Shown: positions 35,164 through 44,080, numbered from the stretch's first letter. The stretch is DNA of 64,000 nt from Actinokineospora iranica (GCF_900101685.1 NZ_FMZZ01000001.1:62001-126000), one strand, 5' to 3'. The notes: generated by a model from the letters alone, not told the origin. Made by a program: numbers and translations.

Positions 35164-35338
35164 GGTCCTCCGTCAGCGAGGCGCCCCGGATTGTCGCCCG
35201 GAACGTGATTGCGGCACACGATGGAACCGCTTGTTATCAGCGAACCGCTAATCGGTGCAAGCACCCATGCCACCATTTGGGCTAATAGCAGTGAAGATCA
35301 CTCACTCGGCGTAATGGATCAACCCGATCGCGCGGGTG
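35164..35338. other. intergenic region before the ligase fusion
   Basis: 175 bp between kal and the ligase gene on the same strand. It is less GC-rich than its surroundings and must contain the ligase promoter. An inverted repeat CAACCAC/GTGGTTG (35340-35346 and 35353-35359) overlaps the kal stop and may end the lysine operon transcript. Confidence 0.4.
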
Positions 35339-35782
35339 TCAACCACCATCGCGTGGTTGGTCGCTGTGATTGCCGTCAACGGGCTCGGACGGGTCCGCCG
35401 CGGTCGGGACGACGACCGTGCCCGCGGCGCGGGTGACGACCAGCGGCGGGTCGATGACGTCGGCGGCGGAGGGGCCGCGGCGCGGGGCGGCGCGGCACAC
35501 GACGCGCGCCTCGAACTCCAGGCCGCGGGAGCGGGAGCCGATCCGCACCAGGGTGGCGGTGGCCTCGATGACGTCCCCGGCCTGGATGGGCGCCAGGAAC
35601 TCGACGTGGCTGTATCCGGCGAACAGTCCTTCGTCGCCGTCGGCGCGCACGCACAGCTCGGTGGCCGCGTCGCCGAAGAGCCCGAGGCCGTAGGCGCCGT
35701 CGACGAGCGCGCCGCCGTAGTGGGCGTGCCCGTGCGGCACGTACCGGCGGTGGGTGACGGAGAATCCGACGACGCGGCTCAT
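35339..35782 (-). CDS. kal: 3-aminobutyryl-CoA ammonia lyase
   Basis: Predicted 147 aa hot-dog fold protein. RRYVPHGHAHYGGALVDGAYGLGLFGDAATEL is the characteristic KAL active-site region, followed by VEFLAPIQAGDVIEATATLVRIG. It eliminates ammonia from L-3-aminobutyryl-CoA to give crotonyl-CoA, the last nitrogen-removing step of lysine fermentation. The ATG overlaps the kamE stop by 4 bp (ATGA), so it is translationally coupled and the last gene of the operon. The C-terminus carries a Pro/Asp-rich tail beyond the usual length. Confidence 0.85.
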   Translation of the reverse strand: MSRVVGFSVTHRRYVPHGHAHYGGALVDGAYGLGLFGDAATELCVRADGDEGLFAGYSHVEFLAPIQAGDVIEATATLVRIGSRSRGLEFEARVVCRAAPRRGPSAADVIDPPLVVTRAAGTVVVPTAADPSEPVDGNHSDQPRDGG

Positions 35783-36597
35783 GGGCGGGTGGCCTCCGGG
35801 TTCGCAACGGGATCGGCGCGGGTGGGATCGGTACTGGCGGATTCAGCGCGGGCGGGGCCGGTGGGACCGGTGGGGCCCGCGATGGCGTGGGCGAGGTAGC
35901 TGGCGACCTCGCCGGGGGTGGTGCCGCGGCTGAAGACGCGGTCGACGCCGAGGTCGGCGGCCATCCTCGGGTCGAAGCGGGGGCCACCGGCGACGAGCAG
36001 CGGGCGGCGCTCCCCCATGGCCTCGCGGAACGCCGCGGACATCTCGCGGGTGTTGCGCAGGTGCGCGTCGCGCTGGGTGACGACCTGGGAGACCAGGACC
36101 GCGTCGGCGCGCTCGGCGCGGGCGCGTTTGACCAGGTCGGGGACCGGCACCTGGGCGCCGAGGTTCACCACGCGCAGTTCGCGGTAGTACTCCAGGCCCT
36201 TTTCCCCGGCGAAGCCCTTGATGTTGCAGATGGCGTCGATGCCGACGGTGTGCGCGTCGGTGCCGATGCAGGCGCCGACGACGACGAGTTCGCGCCGCAG
36301 GCGCTGTCTGACCGCGGTGTTGACCTCGCCGGGGGTGAGCAGCGGGTAGTCGCGTTCGACGACGGTGACCTCGTCGAGGTCCACGGTGTGGGTGACCGAG
36401 CCGTAGACGACGAAGAAGGTGAACTCCGGGCCGATGGGGTGCGAGTGCACGACCATGGCCGGGTCCATGCCCATCTTGCGGGCCAGCAGCAGCGCGGCGC
36501 CCTCGGCGCGGGGCCCGTGCGGGACGGGCAGGGTGAACGACAGCTGCGCCATGCCGTCGCCCCGGGTGTCGCCGTAGGGGCGGACAAGCGCGCTCAT
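35779..36597 (-). CDS. kamE: lysine 5,6-aminomutase beta subunit
   Basis: Predicted 272 aa. The cobalamin-binding DxHxxG motif (GTDAHTVGIDAICNIKGFAG) is intact. The Lys of NIKG sits 11 residues after the motif His, exactly as the PLP-binding lysine of the clostridial enzyme follows its cobalt-ligand His. LLVAGGPRFDPRMAADLGVD completes the Rossmann-like B12 domain. With KamD it moves the epsilon-amino group of D-lysine or L-beta-lysine to C5 using adenosylcobalamin and PLP. A Pro/Thr/Ala-rich tail of about 30 residues extends the C-terminus. The start is 70 bp after kamD. Confidence 0.93.
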   Translation of the reverse strand: MSALVRPYGDTRGDGMAQLSFTLPVPHGPRAEGAALLLARKMGMDPAMVVHSHPIGPEFTFFVVYGSVTHTVDLDEVTVVERDYPLLTPGEVNTAVRQRLRRELVVVGACIGTDAHTVGIDAICNIKGFAGEKGLEYYRELRVVNLGAQVPVPDLVKRARAERADAVLVSQVVTQRDAHLRNTREMSAAFREAMGERRPLLVAGGPRFDPRMAADLGVDRVFSRGTTPGEVASYLAHAIAGPTGPTGPARAESASTDPTRADPVANPEATRP

Positions 36598-36667
36598 CGG
36601 GCCACCTCACAAGGTCGGTGACTTCGCGCGCCTACGCACTGTGTTGACTGTTCGCTCGCGAGCTCGC

Positions 36668-38242
36668 TCACTGGTCGCCTCCGGTGTCGAGCAGGTCGGT
36701 GGCGGGGTTGCGGTAGCCCTCGGCCTTGGCGATCACCCCGTCGGCTCCCCTGCCCTGGTCGGCGGGCCGTTTCATCAGCCCGAAGGTGCCTTCGGCGATG
36801 GCGTTGAGCAGTCCGTCGTCGGCGATGCGGGCGAGCAGGTCGACGGCTTCGCCGAGGACCTGGTGGGCGCGTTTGACGATGAGCCCGCCGGGGGCGGGGC
36901 GGAAGTCCTCGGCGAGGCCGCCCGCGGCGTCGAGGACGTGGCGCACGTTGCGCAGCGCGAGGTCGCGGTCGGACAGGAACGGGGTGGCCACGGCCTCGGT
37001 CATCATGCCGACCAGCAGGATCGACTGGCCGGTGAGCGCCCCGGCGAGGTTGAAGAACCCGTTGAGCAGGTAGCCGTTGAACACGTCGCCGGTCATGTGC
37101 TTGGTGGGCGGCATCCACTTGAGCGGGGCGTCGGGGAACAGTTCGCGGGCGAGCAGGGCGTGGGCGAGTTCGAGGCGGAACGAGTCGGGCAGGGCCGGGT
37201 CGATCTCGAAGGCGTGGCCGAGGCCGAGCAGGTGGTCGCCGAGCCCGGCCTCGTGCGCGAAGCGCTCGTTGAGCAGCTGGGAGACGGTGACGGTGTGCGC
37301 GGCGTCCACGGCGTCGTCGGTGGTGAGGTAGTTGTCCTCGCCGGTGTTGATGATGATGCCGGCGCGGGCGTGGATCTGCCGGGAGAACCGCTGGTCGACG
37401 AAGGTGCGCACGGGGTTGATGTCGCGGAAGAGGATGCCGTACATGGAGTCGTTGAGCATCATGTCGAGCCTGCGCAGCCCGGCGAGGACGGCGATCTCGG
37501 ACATGCACAGGCCCGAGGCGTAGTTGGTGACCCGGATGTAGCGGCCGACCTCGCGGGACACCTCGTCCATGGCGGCGCGCATGATCCGGAAGTTCTCTTC
37601 GGTGGCGTAGGTGCCCGCGAACCCGTGGTGGGTGGCGCCTTCCGGCACGTAGTCGAGCAGCGACTGACCGGTGGAGCGGATGACGGCGATGACGTCGGCC
37701 CCGGCGCGGGCGGCGTTGGCGGCCTGGACGACGTCCTCGTCGATGTCGCCGGTGGCCACGATCAGGTAGAGCCAGGGCCGCCGAGGCGGGTCGCCGAGGT
37801 CGGCGACGAGCCGGTCGCGGTCGGCGCGGTTGCGGTCGACGGCGCGCAGGCCGCGGGCGATCGCGGCGCGGGCGCTGCCCTCGGCGCGGGCGGCGTCGGC
37901 TCCGGTGGGGACGCGGTACTGGACCTGGCCCGCGGCGGTGGCCTCGGCGAGGTCGGTGAGGGTGCCCAGGCCGTGTTCGGCCAAGGCGTGGAACACCGGC
38001 AGCGCGGCCCCGTGGTCGAGGCCGCAGTGCGCGCGGACGGTGTCCACGACCCGGTTGACCCAGGGCACGTCCCCGGCGCGGTGGGTGTGGTCGGCTCCGG
38101 TGATGCCCGCCAGGCGCAGGGTGGCGCGTTCCAGGGACACGGTGGTGTGGCGGCGGGCGAGGTCGATGACCGGGGCGGCGGCGCGCTCGGCGAGGCGGCG
38201 CGCGGTGGCGACGGCGCGGGGGTCGAGGTCAAGCAGTGCCAT
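36668..38242 (-). CDS. kamD: lysine 5,6-aminomutase alpha subunit
   Basis: Predicted 524 aa, near the length of clostridial KamD. Conserved stretches include YLIVATGDIDEDVVQAANAA, GADVIAVIRSTGQSLLDYVP, YIRVTNYASGLCMSEIAVL, and MPPTKHMTGDVFNGYLLNGFFNL. It forms the TIM-barrel catalytic subunit that holds PLP and adenosylcobalamin with KamE. The ATG at 38242 lies 14 bp inside the end of the amidohydrolase gene, so translation is coupled. The reading frame could extend 18 codons further upstream, but that part has no similarity. Confidence 0.94.
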   Translation of the reverse strand: MALLDLDPRAVATARRLAERAAAPVIDLARRHTTVSLERATLRLAGITGADHTHRAGDVPWVNRVVDTVRAHCGLDHGAALPVFHALAEHGLGTLTDLAEATAAGQVQYRVPTGADAARAEGSARAAIARGLRAVDRNRADRDRLVADLGDPPRRPWLYLIVATGDIDEDVVQAANAARAGADVIAVIRSTGQSLLDYVPEGATHHGFAGTYATEENFRIMRAAMDEVSREVGRYIRVTNYASGLCMSEIAVLAGLRRLDMMLNDSMYGILFRDINPVRTFVDQRFSRQIHARAGIIINTGEDNYLTTDDAVDAAHTVTVSQLLNERFAHEAGLGDHLLGLGHAFEIDPALPDSFRLELAHALLARELFPDAPLKWMPPTKHMTGDVFNGYLLNGFFNLAGALTGQSILLVGMMTEAVATPFLSDRDLALRNVRHVLDAAGGLAEDFRPAPGGLIVKRAHQVLGEAVDLLARIADDGLLNAIAEGTFGLMKRPADQGRGADGVIAKAEGYRNPATDLLDTGGDQ

Positions 38243-39890
38243 CGCGGCTCGCCTTCTGCGTGTCGAGGGCGGTGCTGTCGAACAGGGTGCGGCCACCGGC
38301 GACGGTGCGCAGGCACACGGGCAGGTCGGCGCCGGGGTCCAGCGGCGGCAGCCCGGGGACCCGGGAGCGCGGGTCGGTCGACCAGCGGGCCACCCGGGAG
38401 TCTGGGGCGGCCACGACGAGGTCGGGGGCGTCCCAGACGGCGTAGGTGGCGGGCGCGCCGGGCACGAGGGTGCCGGTGAGGCCGTCGTCGACCCCGGCGG
38501 CGCGCCAGCCGCCTCGGGTGTGGGCGGTGAACGCCGCGCGCGGGGACAGCCCGAAGCCCTCGGTGCGGTGGTGCACGGCGGCGCGGACGGCGGCCCAGGG
38601 GTCGAGGCGGGTGACCGGGGCGTCGGAGCCGAGCGCGAGGATCACCCCGGCGGCGGCCAGGCGGGCGAACGGGTTGAGCGCGGTCCCCCGCTCGACGCCG
38701 AGGCGGGCTGCGTACATGCCGTCGGGGCCGCCCCAGGTGGCGTCGAACAGCGGCTGCACGGAGGCCACCACGCCCCACTGCCCGAGCCGGTCGGCCTGCT
38801 CGGCGGTGACCATCTCCAGGTGTTCGAGCCGGTGGCGGGCCCCGGCGAGAGCGGGGCGGCCGACGATCTTCTCGGCGCGGGCGAAGCCCTCGACCACCTC
38901 GGCGACGGCTGCGTCGCCGATGACGTGGAAGCCGCCCTGGATGCCCGCCTCGGTGCAGCCGACGAGGTGATCGGCGATCTGCTCGGCGTCGAGGTAGAGC
39001 GCGCCGGAGGTGCCGGAGTCGGCGTAGGGGTGGCACAGGGCTGCGGTGCGGGAGCCGAGGGAGCCGTCGACGAACAGGTCGCCCGCCAGGCCCCGCGCGC
39101 CGAGCGCGGCGGCGGTGTCGGCTGCGGCGCGCTCGCCCCAGTACCCGACGACCTCGGGCAGGTCCCCGCCCGCGCGGGCGAGCAGGGCGGTGAAGTCCTC
39201 GGCGCTGGAGATGTCGGGCCCGGCGCACTCGTGGACGGCGGCGACGCCGCTGGCGGCGGCGTGCCGCAGGAACGCCTCCTGGGCGGCGGCGCGCTGGCCG
39301 GGGGTGATGGCGTCCTGGGCGGCGCGGCGGGCGCGGTGGTGGGCGTCGCGGGTCAGCGGCCCGTCGGGGCTGAACCCGTCGGCGCCGCGGGCGGCGGGGG
39401 CGCGGTCGAGCAGGGCTGTGGAGACCAGGGCGGAGTGCACGTCGACGCGGGAGAGGTAGACCGCGGCGCCGTCGGCGGCGGCGTCGACCTCGGCGCGGGT
39501 GGGCGGGCGGCCCTCGGGCCAGGCGGTCTCGTCCCAGCCGTGGCCCCAGGCCACGGCGTGACCGGCGGCGCGGACGTGGGCGGCGATCGCGTCGAGGCAG
39601 TCGCGCAGCGACGCGCAGGCGGTCAGATCCAGGCCGGTGCGCAGCAGCCCGGCGGCGGTGGTGTGCACGTGGGCGTCGACGAAGGCGGGGGCGACGAACG
39701 CGCCGCCGAGGTCGACGGTCTCGTCGGCGTCGGCGTAGAGGGTGCGGCCCACCGAGTCCTGCCCGAGCCAGACGACCACGCCGTCGCGCACGGCGATGGC
39801 GGTGGCGTGCGGGTCGGCCGGGGAGTGCACGCGGCCCCCGGTCAGCAGGGTGGTGCCGGGGGCGGCCGGGGGCGTGGGGGAACTGGTCAT
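38229..39890 (-). CDS. YtcJ-like amidohydrolase inside the lysine operon
   Basis: Predicted 553 aa amidohydrolase family 3 protein. The N-terminal metal motif is VDAHVHTTAAG. Further ligands lie in FHVIGDAAV, HRLEHLEMV and LALGSDAPVTRLDP, and the final small beta-domain ends in RTVAGGRTLFDS. Family members hydrolyse amide or cyclic C-N bonds; for instance, it could open a lactam or remove a protecting group. It overlaps kdd by 4 bp and kamD by 14 bp, so it is an integral part of the operon. No amidohydrolase is part of the known lysine fermentation pathway. Confidence 0.88.
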   Translation of the reverse strand: MTSSPTPPAAPGTTLLTGGRVHSPADPHATAIAVRDGVVVWLGQDSVGRTLYADADETVDLGGAFVAPAFVDAHVHTTAAGLLRTGLDLTACASLRDCLDAIAAHVRAAGHAVAWGHGWDETAWPEGRPPTRAEVDAAADGAAVYLSRVDVHSALVSTALLDRAPAARGADGFSPDGPLTRDAHHRARRAAQDAITPGQRAAAQEAFLRHAAASGVAAVHECAGPDISSAEDFTALLARAGGDLPEVVGYWGERAAADTAAALGARGLAGDLFVDGSLGSRTAALCHPYADSGTSGALYLDAEQIADHLVGCTEAGIQGGFHVIGDAAVAEVVEGFARAEKIVGRPALAGARHRLEHLEMVTAEQADRLGQWGVVASVQPLFDATWGGPDGMYAARLGVERGTALNPFARLAAAGVILALGSDAPVTRLDPWAAVRAAVHHRTEGFGLSPRAAFTAHTRGGWRAAGVDDGLTGTLVPGAPATYAVWDAPDLVVAAPDSRVARWSTDPRSRVPGLPPLDPGADLPVCLRTVAGGRTLFDSTALDTQKASRDGTA

Positions 39891-40933
39891 GGGCGGAGAG
39901 TCTGCCGTTCACGGCCGCTGATCAGCGCCCGCACCCCGGGCTCGGCGCGCAGCAGGTCGATGGCGAACTCGGCGTGGCCGGGGACATAGCCGTTGCCGAT
40001 GAGCATCCGCACGTCCTTGGCGAGCCCTTCCGCGCCGAGGGCGGCGTCGGCGAAGGAGGTGGCCATGGAGAAGAACACGACCGTGCCGCCGTCGGCGGTG
40101 GCCATGATCGCGCCGTGCTCGCAGCCGGGCACGTCCACGCAGACCACGGTGACCGCGACGGGGGCGCCGACGGCGGCGGCCACGGCGACCGGGTCGCGGG
40201 CGTCGGCGACGACGACCTCGTCGGCCAGTCCCGCGGACCGCACGGCGGCGGCTTCGGCGCCGGTGGGCACCAGCGCCACCACCCTGGTCGCGCCCGCGCG
40301 GCGCGCGGCGGCCAGCGACAGGGACCCGGACTTGCCGCCGCCGCCGAGCACGCACACCGACGCGCCGGGCCCGGCTTCGCGGACCACCCGGTCGGTGAGC
40401 GTGGGCGCCCCGCACACGTCCAGGACCGACAGCGCCAGCGGCTCGGGCAGGTCGGCGGGCAGGACCGCGGCGATGGAGCGCCCGAACAGCACCGCGGTGC
40501 CCCGGCAGGGGACCTGCTCGCTCTCGCCGTCCCACTCGGCGAGGGCGTCGGTGATCCGCAGCGGGGTGAGGGTGAGCGAGACCAGCGACGCGATCCGGTC
40601 GCCGACGCGCAGGCCCAGCGGCGAGTCGGGGCCGACCGCGCGCACGGCGCCGAGCAGCATCCCGCCGGAGCCGGTGACCGGGTTCTGCATCTTGCCGCGC
40701 GCGGCGACGATCGCCAGGACCGCGGCGCGCACGGCCGCGCCGGAGCCGTGCTCGTCGCGCAGCTGCCGGTAGGACGCGGCGTCGAGGTTGAGCCGTTCGA
40801 CGTCCACGACGACCTCGTCGGCGTAGGGCCGGGGGTCGGGGTCCAGGCGGCGCGCCCGCTGCGGCAGCACCCCGGGCGGGTCGAGCACCCGGTGCAGCCC
40901 GTACGGCGAGCCCCTGTCGAAACTTTCACCCAC
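39887..40933 (-). CDS. kdd: L-erythro-3,5-diaminohexanoate dehydrogenase
   Basis: Predicted 348 aa. The family-specific opening (SPYGLHRVLDPPGVLPQRARRLD), then VVDVERLNLDAASYRQL, the NAD-binding VCVLGGGGKSGSLSLAAARRAGA and VDVPGCEHGAIMATADGG match KDD. It oxidatively deaminates 3,5-diaminohexanoate to 5-amino-3-oxohexanoate with NAD(P). A GTG at 40933 behind AAAGGTGAGG is preferred to the GTG three codons upstream. First gene of the operon; its stop overlaps the amidohydrolase start (ATGA). Confidence 0.92.
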   Translation of the reverse strand: MGESFDRGSPYGLHRVLDPPGVLPQRARRLDPDPRPYADEVVVDVERLNLDAASYRQLRDEHGSGAAVRAAVLAIVAARGKMQNPVTGSGGMLLGAVRAVGPDSPLGLRVGDRIASLVSLTLTPLRITDALAEWDGESEQVPCRGTAVLFGRSIAAVLPADLPEPLALSVLDVCGAPTLTDRVVREAGPGASVCVLGGGGKSGSLSLAAARRAGATRVVALVPTGAEAAAVRSAGLADEVVVADARDPVAVAAAVGAPVAVTVVCVDVPGCEHGAIMATADGGTVVFFSMATSFADAALGAEGLAKDVRMLIGNGYVPGHAEFAIDLLRAEPGVRALISGRERQTLRP

Positions 40934-40942
40934 TCGCCTCAC

Positions 40943-41016
40943 CTTTCAGGAAGATTTGCGGCACACTGACGTTCTGGCAGCATATCTTTACGGCACCCGA
41001 ACGGCGAGGAGAAAAG
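40943..41016. promoter_or_regulatory. divergent kdd/kamA promoter region
   Basis: A 74-bp AT-richer gap separates the two divergent lysine-pathway genes, so both promoters and any common operator must lie within it. No riboswitch-sized structure fits here, which excludes a cobalamin riboswitch at this point. Confidence 0.6.
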
Positions 41017-42450
41017 ATGACCGCGCTGCGCGACACGGTGCGACGCCGTGCGGGCCAGGGGGCCGGGGACCGGACCGACCACGCTGGCCGCGCTGTCCAC
41101 CAGCCCTACACCTACGCCCGCGCCGAACTGGTCGAGCCGGACTGGCGCCGGTTCCCCGGGTGGGCGCACGTCACCGAGGCCCAGTGGCGCGACGCGCAGT
41201 GGCAGCGAGCCCACTGCGTGAAGAACATCCGCGGGCTGCGCGCGGTCGTCGGCGGACTGCTCGCCGAGTCCTTCTACGCCGACCTGGCCGCCGACCAGGA
41301 GCGGCTGGCCACGATGTCGATGCTGCTGCCCCCGCAGATGCTCAACACCATCGCCCCCGCCGCCGACCCCGCGGGGTTCACCGACGCCTTCTTCGCCGAC
41401 CCGGTGCGCCGCTACATGCTCCCGGTGGCCTCCGACCGCGACCCCGACTGGCCCAGCCACCCGCGCTCGGAGCGCGACTCCCTGCACGAGGCCGAGATGT
41501 GGGTGGTGGAGGGCCTGACCCACCGCTACCCCACCAAGGTCCTCGCCGAGCTGCTCTCCACCTGCCCCCAGTACTGCGGGCACTGCACCCGCATGGACCT
41601 GGTGGGCAACTCCACCCCGCAGGTCGACAAGCACCGGCTGCTGCTCAAACCGGTCGACCGGCAGGACAAGATGATCGACTACCTGCGCCGCAGCCCCGGG
41701 GTGCGCGACGTGGTGGTCTCCGGCGGCGACGTGGCGAACGTGCCGTGGCGGCAGCTGGAGTCGTTCCTGATGCGGCTGCTGGACATCGAGACCGTGCGCG
41801 ACATCCGGCTGGCCACCAAGGCGCTCGCGGGCCTGCCGCAGCACTGGCTGCAGCCCGCCGTCGTCGAGGGCCTGGAGCGGGTGGCGCGCACCGCGGCCCG
41901 GCGCGGGGTGAACCTGGCGATCCACACCCACGTCAACCACGCCCAGTCGGTGACGCCGCTGGTCGCCGAGGCCGCCCGCACCGCCCTGGCGGTCGGCGTC
42001 CGCGACGTGCGCAACCAGGGCGTGCTGCTGCGCGGAGTGAACACGACCCCGGCGGCGCTGCTGGACCTGTGCTTCGCGCTGCAGGGCGAGGCGAACATCC
42101 TCCCGTACTACTTCTACCTGTGCGACATGATCCCCCACGCCGAACACTGGCGGATCGCGGTCTGGGAGGCCCAGGACCTACAGCACGCGATCATGGGGTA
42201 CCTGCCCGGGTACGCCACCCCGCGGATCATCTGCGACGTGCCGTATGTGGGCAAACGCTGGGTGCACCAGGTCGCCGAGTACGACCGTGAGCTGGGTGTG
42301 TCGTACTGGACGAAGAACTACCTCGCGGGCGCGGAGCGGGCCGACCCGGCCGCGGACCTGGACCGCCGCTACCCGTACTACGACCCCATCACCACCCTGC
42401 CCGAGCCGGGCCGGGCGTTCTGGCGCGCGCACCCCGACCACCACGCCTGA
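41017..42450 (+). CDS. kamA: lysine 2,3-aminomutase (radical SAM)
   Basis: Predicted 477 aa. The radical-SAM cluster motif CPQYCGHC (CxxxCxxC) follows VEGLTHRYPTKVLAELLST. DVVVSGGDVANVPWRQLE and DVRNQGVLLRGVN are typical LAM segments. The PLP lysine appears as IICDVPYVGKRWVHQ instead of the clostridial PGGGGK. It converts L-lysine to L-beta-lysine, feeding KamDE. A strong ribosome-binding site (AGGAGAAAAG) precedes the ATG. Divergent from kdd and separated from the operon, it may be regulated together with it. Beta-lysine could also feed a natural product. Confidence 0.93.
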   Translation: MTALRDTVRRRAGQGAGDRTDHAGRAVHQPYTYARAELVEPDWRRFPGWAHVTEAQWRDAQWQRAHCVKNIRGLRAVVGGLLAESFYADLAADQERLATMSMLLPPQMLNTIAPAADPAGFTDAFFADPVRRYMLPVASDRDPDWPSHPRSERDSLHEAEMWVVEGLTHRYPTKVLAELLSTCPQYCGHCTRMDLVGNSTPQVDKHRLLLKPVDRQDKMIDYLRRSPGVRDVVVSGGDVANVPWRQLESFLMRLLDIETVRDIRLATKALAGLPQHWLQPAVVEGLERVARTAARRGVNLAIHTHVNHAQSVTPLVAEAARTALAVGVRDVRNQGVLLRGVNTTPAALLDLCFALQGEANILPYYFYLCDMIPHAEHWRIAVWEAQDLQHAIMGYLPGYATPRIICDVPYVGKRWVHQVAEYDRELGVSYWTKNYLAGAERADPAADLDRRYPYYDPITTLPEPGRAFWRAHPDHHA

Positions 42451-42499
42451 CCGCCTCCCCCGGGCGGTCGACCGCCCGCGCGGCCAGGCCCGCACCGAT

Positions 42500-42517
42500 A
42501 CAGGCAGGCTTGCCTGT
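42500..42517. promoter_or_regulatory. candidate TetR operator
   Basis: ACAGGCA (42500-42506), spacer GGCT, TGCCTGT (42511-42517) form a perfect 7-bp inverted repeat 28 bp before the tetR start. Position and symmetry fit autoregulation by the adjacent TetR protein. Confidence 0.55.
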
Positions 42518-42545
42518 TTGTGTGTTCCACAGTTACCTTGCCCAC

Positions 42546-43196
42546 ATGACCCGTCGTCACCGGCACACCTCCCGCGAGCGCGTCCCGCAGGCCGAACGCG
42601 CCGAGGCGATGCGCGCACGGCTGCTCGACGCGACCATCTCCTGCCTGGCCGACCTCGGCTACGGCCGCATGTCGACCAACCACATCGTCCGCCGCGCGCA
42701 CGTCTCCCGCGGCGCGCTGGCCCACCACTTCCCCACCAAGGCCGACCTGCTCAACGCCGCGGCGCAGCGGCTGATCGAGGGCAGGGCCACCGACTTCCGC
42801 GAGCGGTTCGGCGCGATCGCCGTCGAGCGGCGCACCACCGCGGAGGCGCTGGCGGTGCTGTGGTCGTTCTACGACGACACCGGGGGTGTGGCGATGCTGG
42901 AGCTGATGGTCGCCGCCCGGCACAACCGGGAGCTGCGCGAGGTGCTGGGCGACATGCCCGACCGGGTGGCCGAACTGGGCATGGCGGTCTTCGCCGAGTT
43001 CTTCCCCGATTTGGCCGCGCTGCCGTTCATCGACGAGGCGCTGCGCTCGATCCACGCCCTCTACACCGGCCTGGCCCTCAACGCCCTCGCCGACGGCGAC
43101 CCGCGCGGGCGCGGCGCGGAGGTCCGCGCCTTCCTCAAGATCCTCATCGCCCGGGTCCTGGCCACCGCGCCCGCCCCCGAGCTCGCCGAAGCCTGA
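42546..43196 (+). CDS. TetR-family transcriptional regulator
   Basis: Predicted 216 aa. Residues about 18-65 form the TetR HTH (LLDATISCLADLGYGRMSTNHIVRRAHVSRGALAHHFPTKADLL); the helical C-terminal ligand domain ends ALNALADGDPRG. A perfect inverted repeat lies in front of the gene. The next gene, a metal-dependent hydrolase, starts 32 bp downstream with its own GGAGG and is the obvious co-transcribed target. Confidence 0.92.
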   Translation: MTRRHRHTSRERVPQAERAEAMRARLLDATISCLADLGYGRMSTNHIVRRAHVSRGALAHHFPTKADLLNAAAQRLIEGRATDFRERFGAIAVERRTTAEALAVLWSFYDDTGGVAMLELMVAARHNRELREVLGDMPDRVAELGMAVFAEFFPDLAALPFIDEALRSIHALYTGLALNALADGDPRGRGAEVRAFLKILIARVLATAPAPELAEA

Positions 43197-43228
43197 CCCC
43201 TCTCCCCATCCCCGCCCGGAGGTCCCCC

Positions 43229-44080
43229 ATGTCCCCTGCCGACCCCGCACGCACCCTGCGCACGCGCCGCATCCACTTCGAGTACGGCGCCGGTTCCCTC
43301 GACCGGCACTACGTCGACGGCGACCTGGTGATGAGCCACGTCGTCGCGGTGCTCTCGGCGATGTTCCCCGAGGGCGAGGACTTCTTCGTCCGCTCCGTGC
43401 GCCGCTGCGCCGACCAGGTAACCGACCCGCACCTGCGCGCCCAGGTCGCCGGGTTCATCGGCCAAGAGGTCACCCACGGCCGCGAGCACCGCGCCCTCAA
43501 CGAGCGCCTGGCGCGGATGGGCTACCCGACCCGCCGGGTCGACCGCATGGTCCGCCGCGCGCTGCGGATGTACGAGAAGCGCCTCTCGCCGCTGTCCTGC
43601 CTGGGGGTCACCGCCGCCCTGGAGCACTACACGGCCGCGCTCGCCGAGACCCTGCTCACCGACGAGCGCGCGCAAGCCCTGCTCGGGACATCCGAGGTCC
43701 GCTCGATGCTGCTGTGGCATGCCTTCGAGGAGGCCGAGCACAAGGCCGTCGCCTTCGACGTCTACCGGGCCGCGGGCGGCAGCGAGCGCAGGCGGATCTG
43801 GACGATGCGGTGGGTGACCTTCGCGTTCATCGTCGGCGTCGTCGGGCACACTGTCGCGTCCCTGCTCGGCGACCGCGCGGCTTACCACCCGGCGCGGCTG
43901 GCCCGCAGCGTGGCCGCCCTGCGGCACTCGCCGTTCCTCAGCCGCGAGGTCGTGCGCCGGATCAGCGCCTACAACAAGCCCGGGTTCCACCCCGACGACA
44001 ACGACAACACCGCCCTGCTCGACCGCTGGACCCCGGAGCTGTTCGGCGAGAACGGGCGGCTGGCGCACAACCTGCGCTGA
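43229..44080 (+). CDS. membrane metal-dependent hydrolase (PF10118-like)
   Basis: Predicted 283 aa. Di-iron-like Glu/His motifs appear in IGQEVTHGREHRALNERL, AALEHYTAALAETLL and HAFEEAEHKAVAFDVYRA, and a hydrophobic helix WVTFAFIVGVVGHTVASLL follows. This matches the predicted metal-dependent hydrolase family PF10118, found next to TetR regulators in actinobacteria and proteobacteria. The reaction is unknown; fatty-acid-related roles have been suggested from context. ATG at 43229 with GGAGG. Confidence 0.85.
   Translation: MSPADPARTLRTRRIHFEYGAGSLDRHYVDGDLVMSHVVAVLSAMFPEGEDFFVRSVRRCADQVTDPHLRAQVAGFIGQEVTHGREHRALNERLARMGYPTRRVDRMVRRALRMYEKRLSPLSCLGVTAALEHYTAALAETLLTDERAQALLGTSEVRSMLLWHAFEEAEHKAVAFDVYRAAGGSERRRIWTMRWVTFAFIVGVVGHTVASLLGDRAAYHPARLARSVAALRHSPFLSREVVRRISAYNKPGFHPDDNDNTALLDRWTPELFGENGRLAHNLR

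Noticed and set aside
40943..41016. Cobalamin riboswitch before the B12-dependent aminomutase operon
   Set aside because: The divergent gap is only 74 bp, too short for a cobalamin riboswitch, and no B12-box-like sequence is visible.
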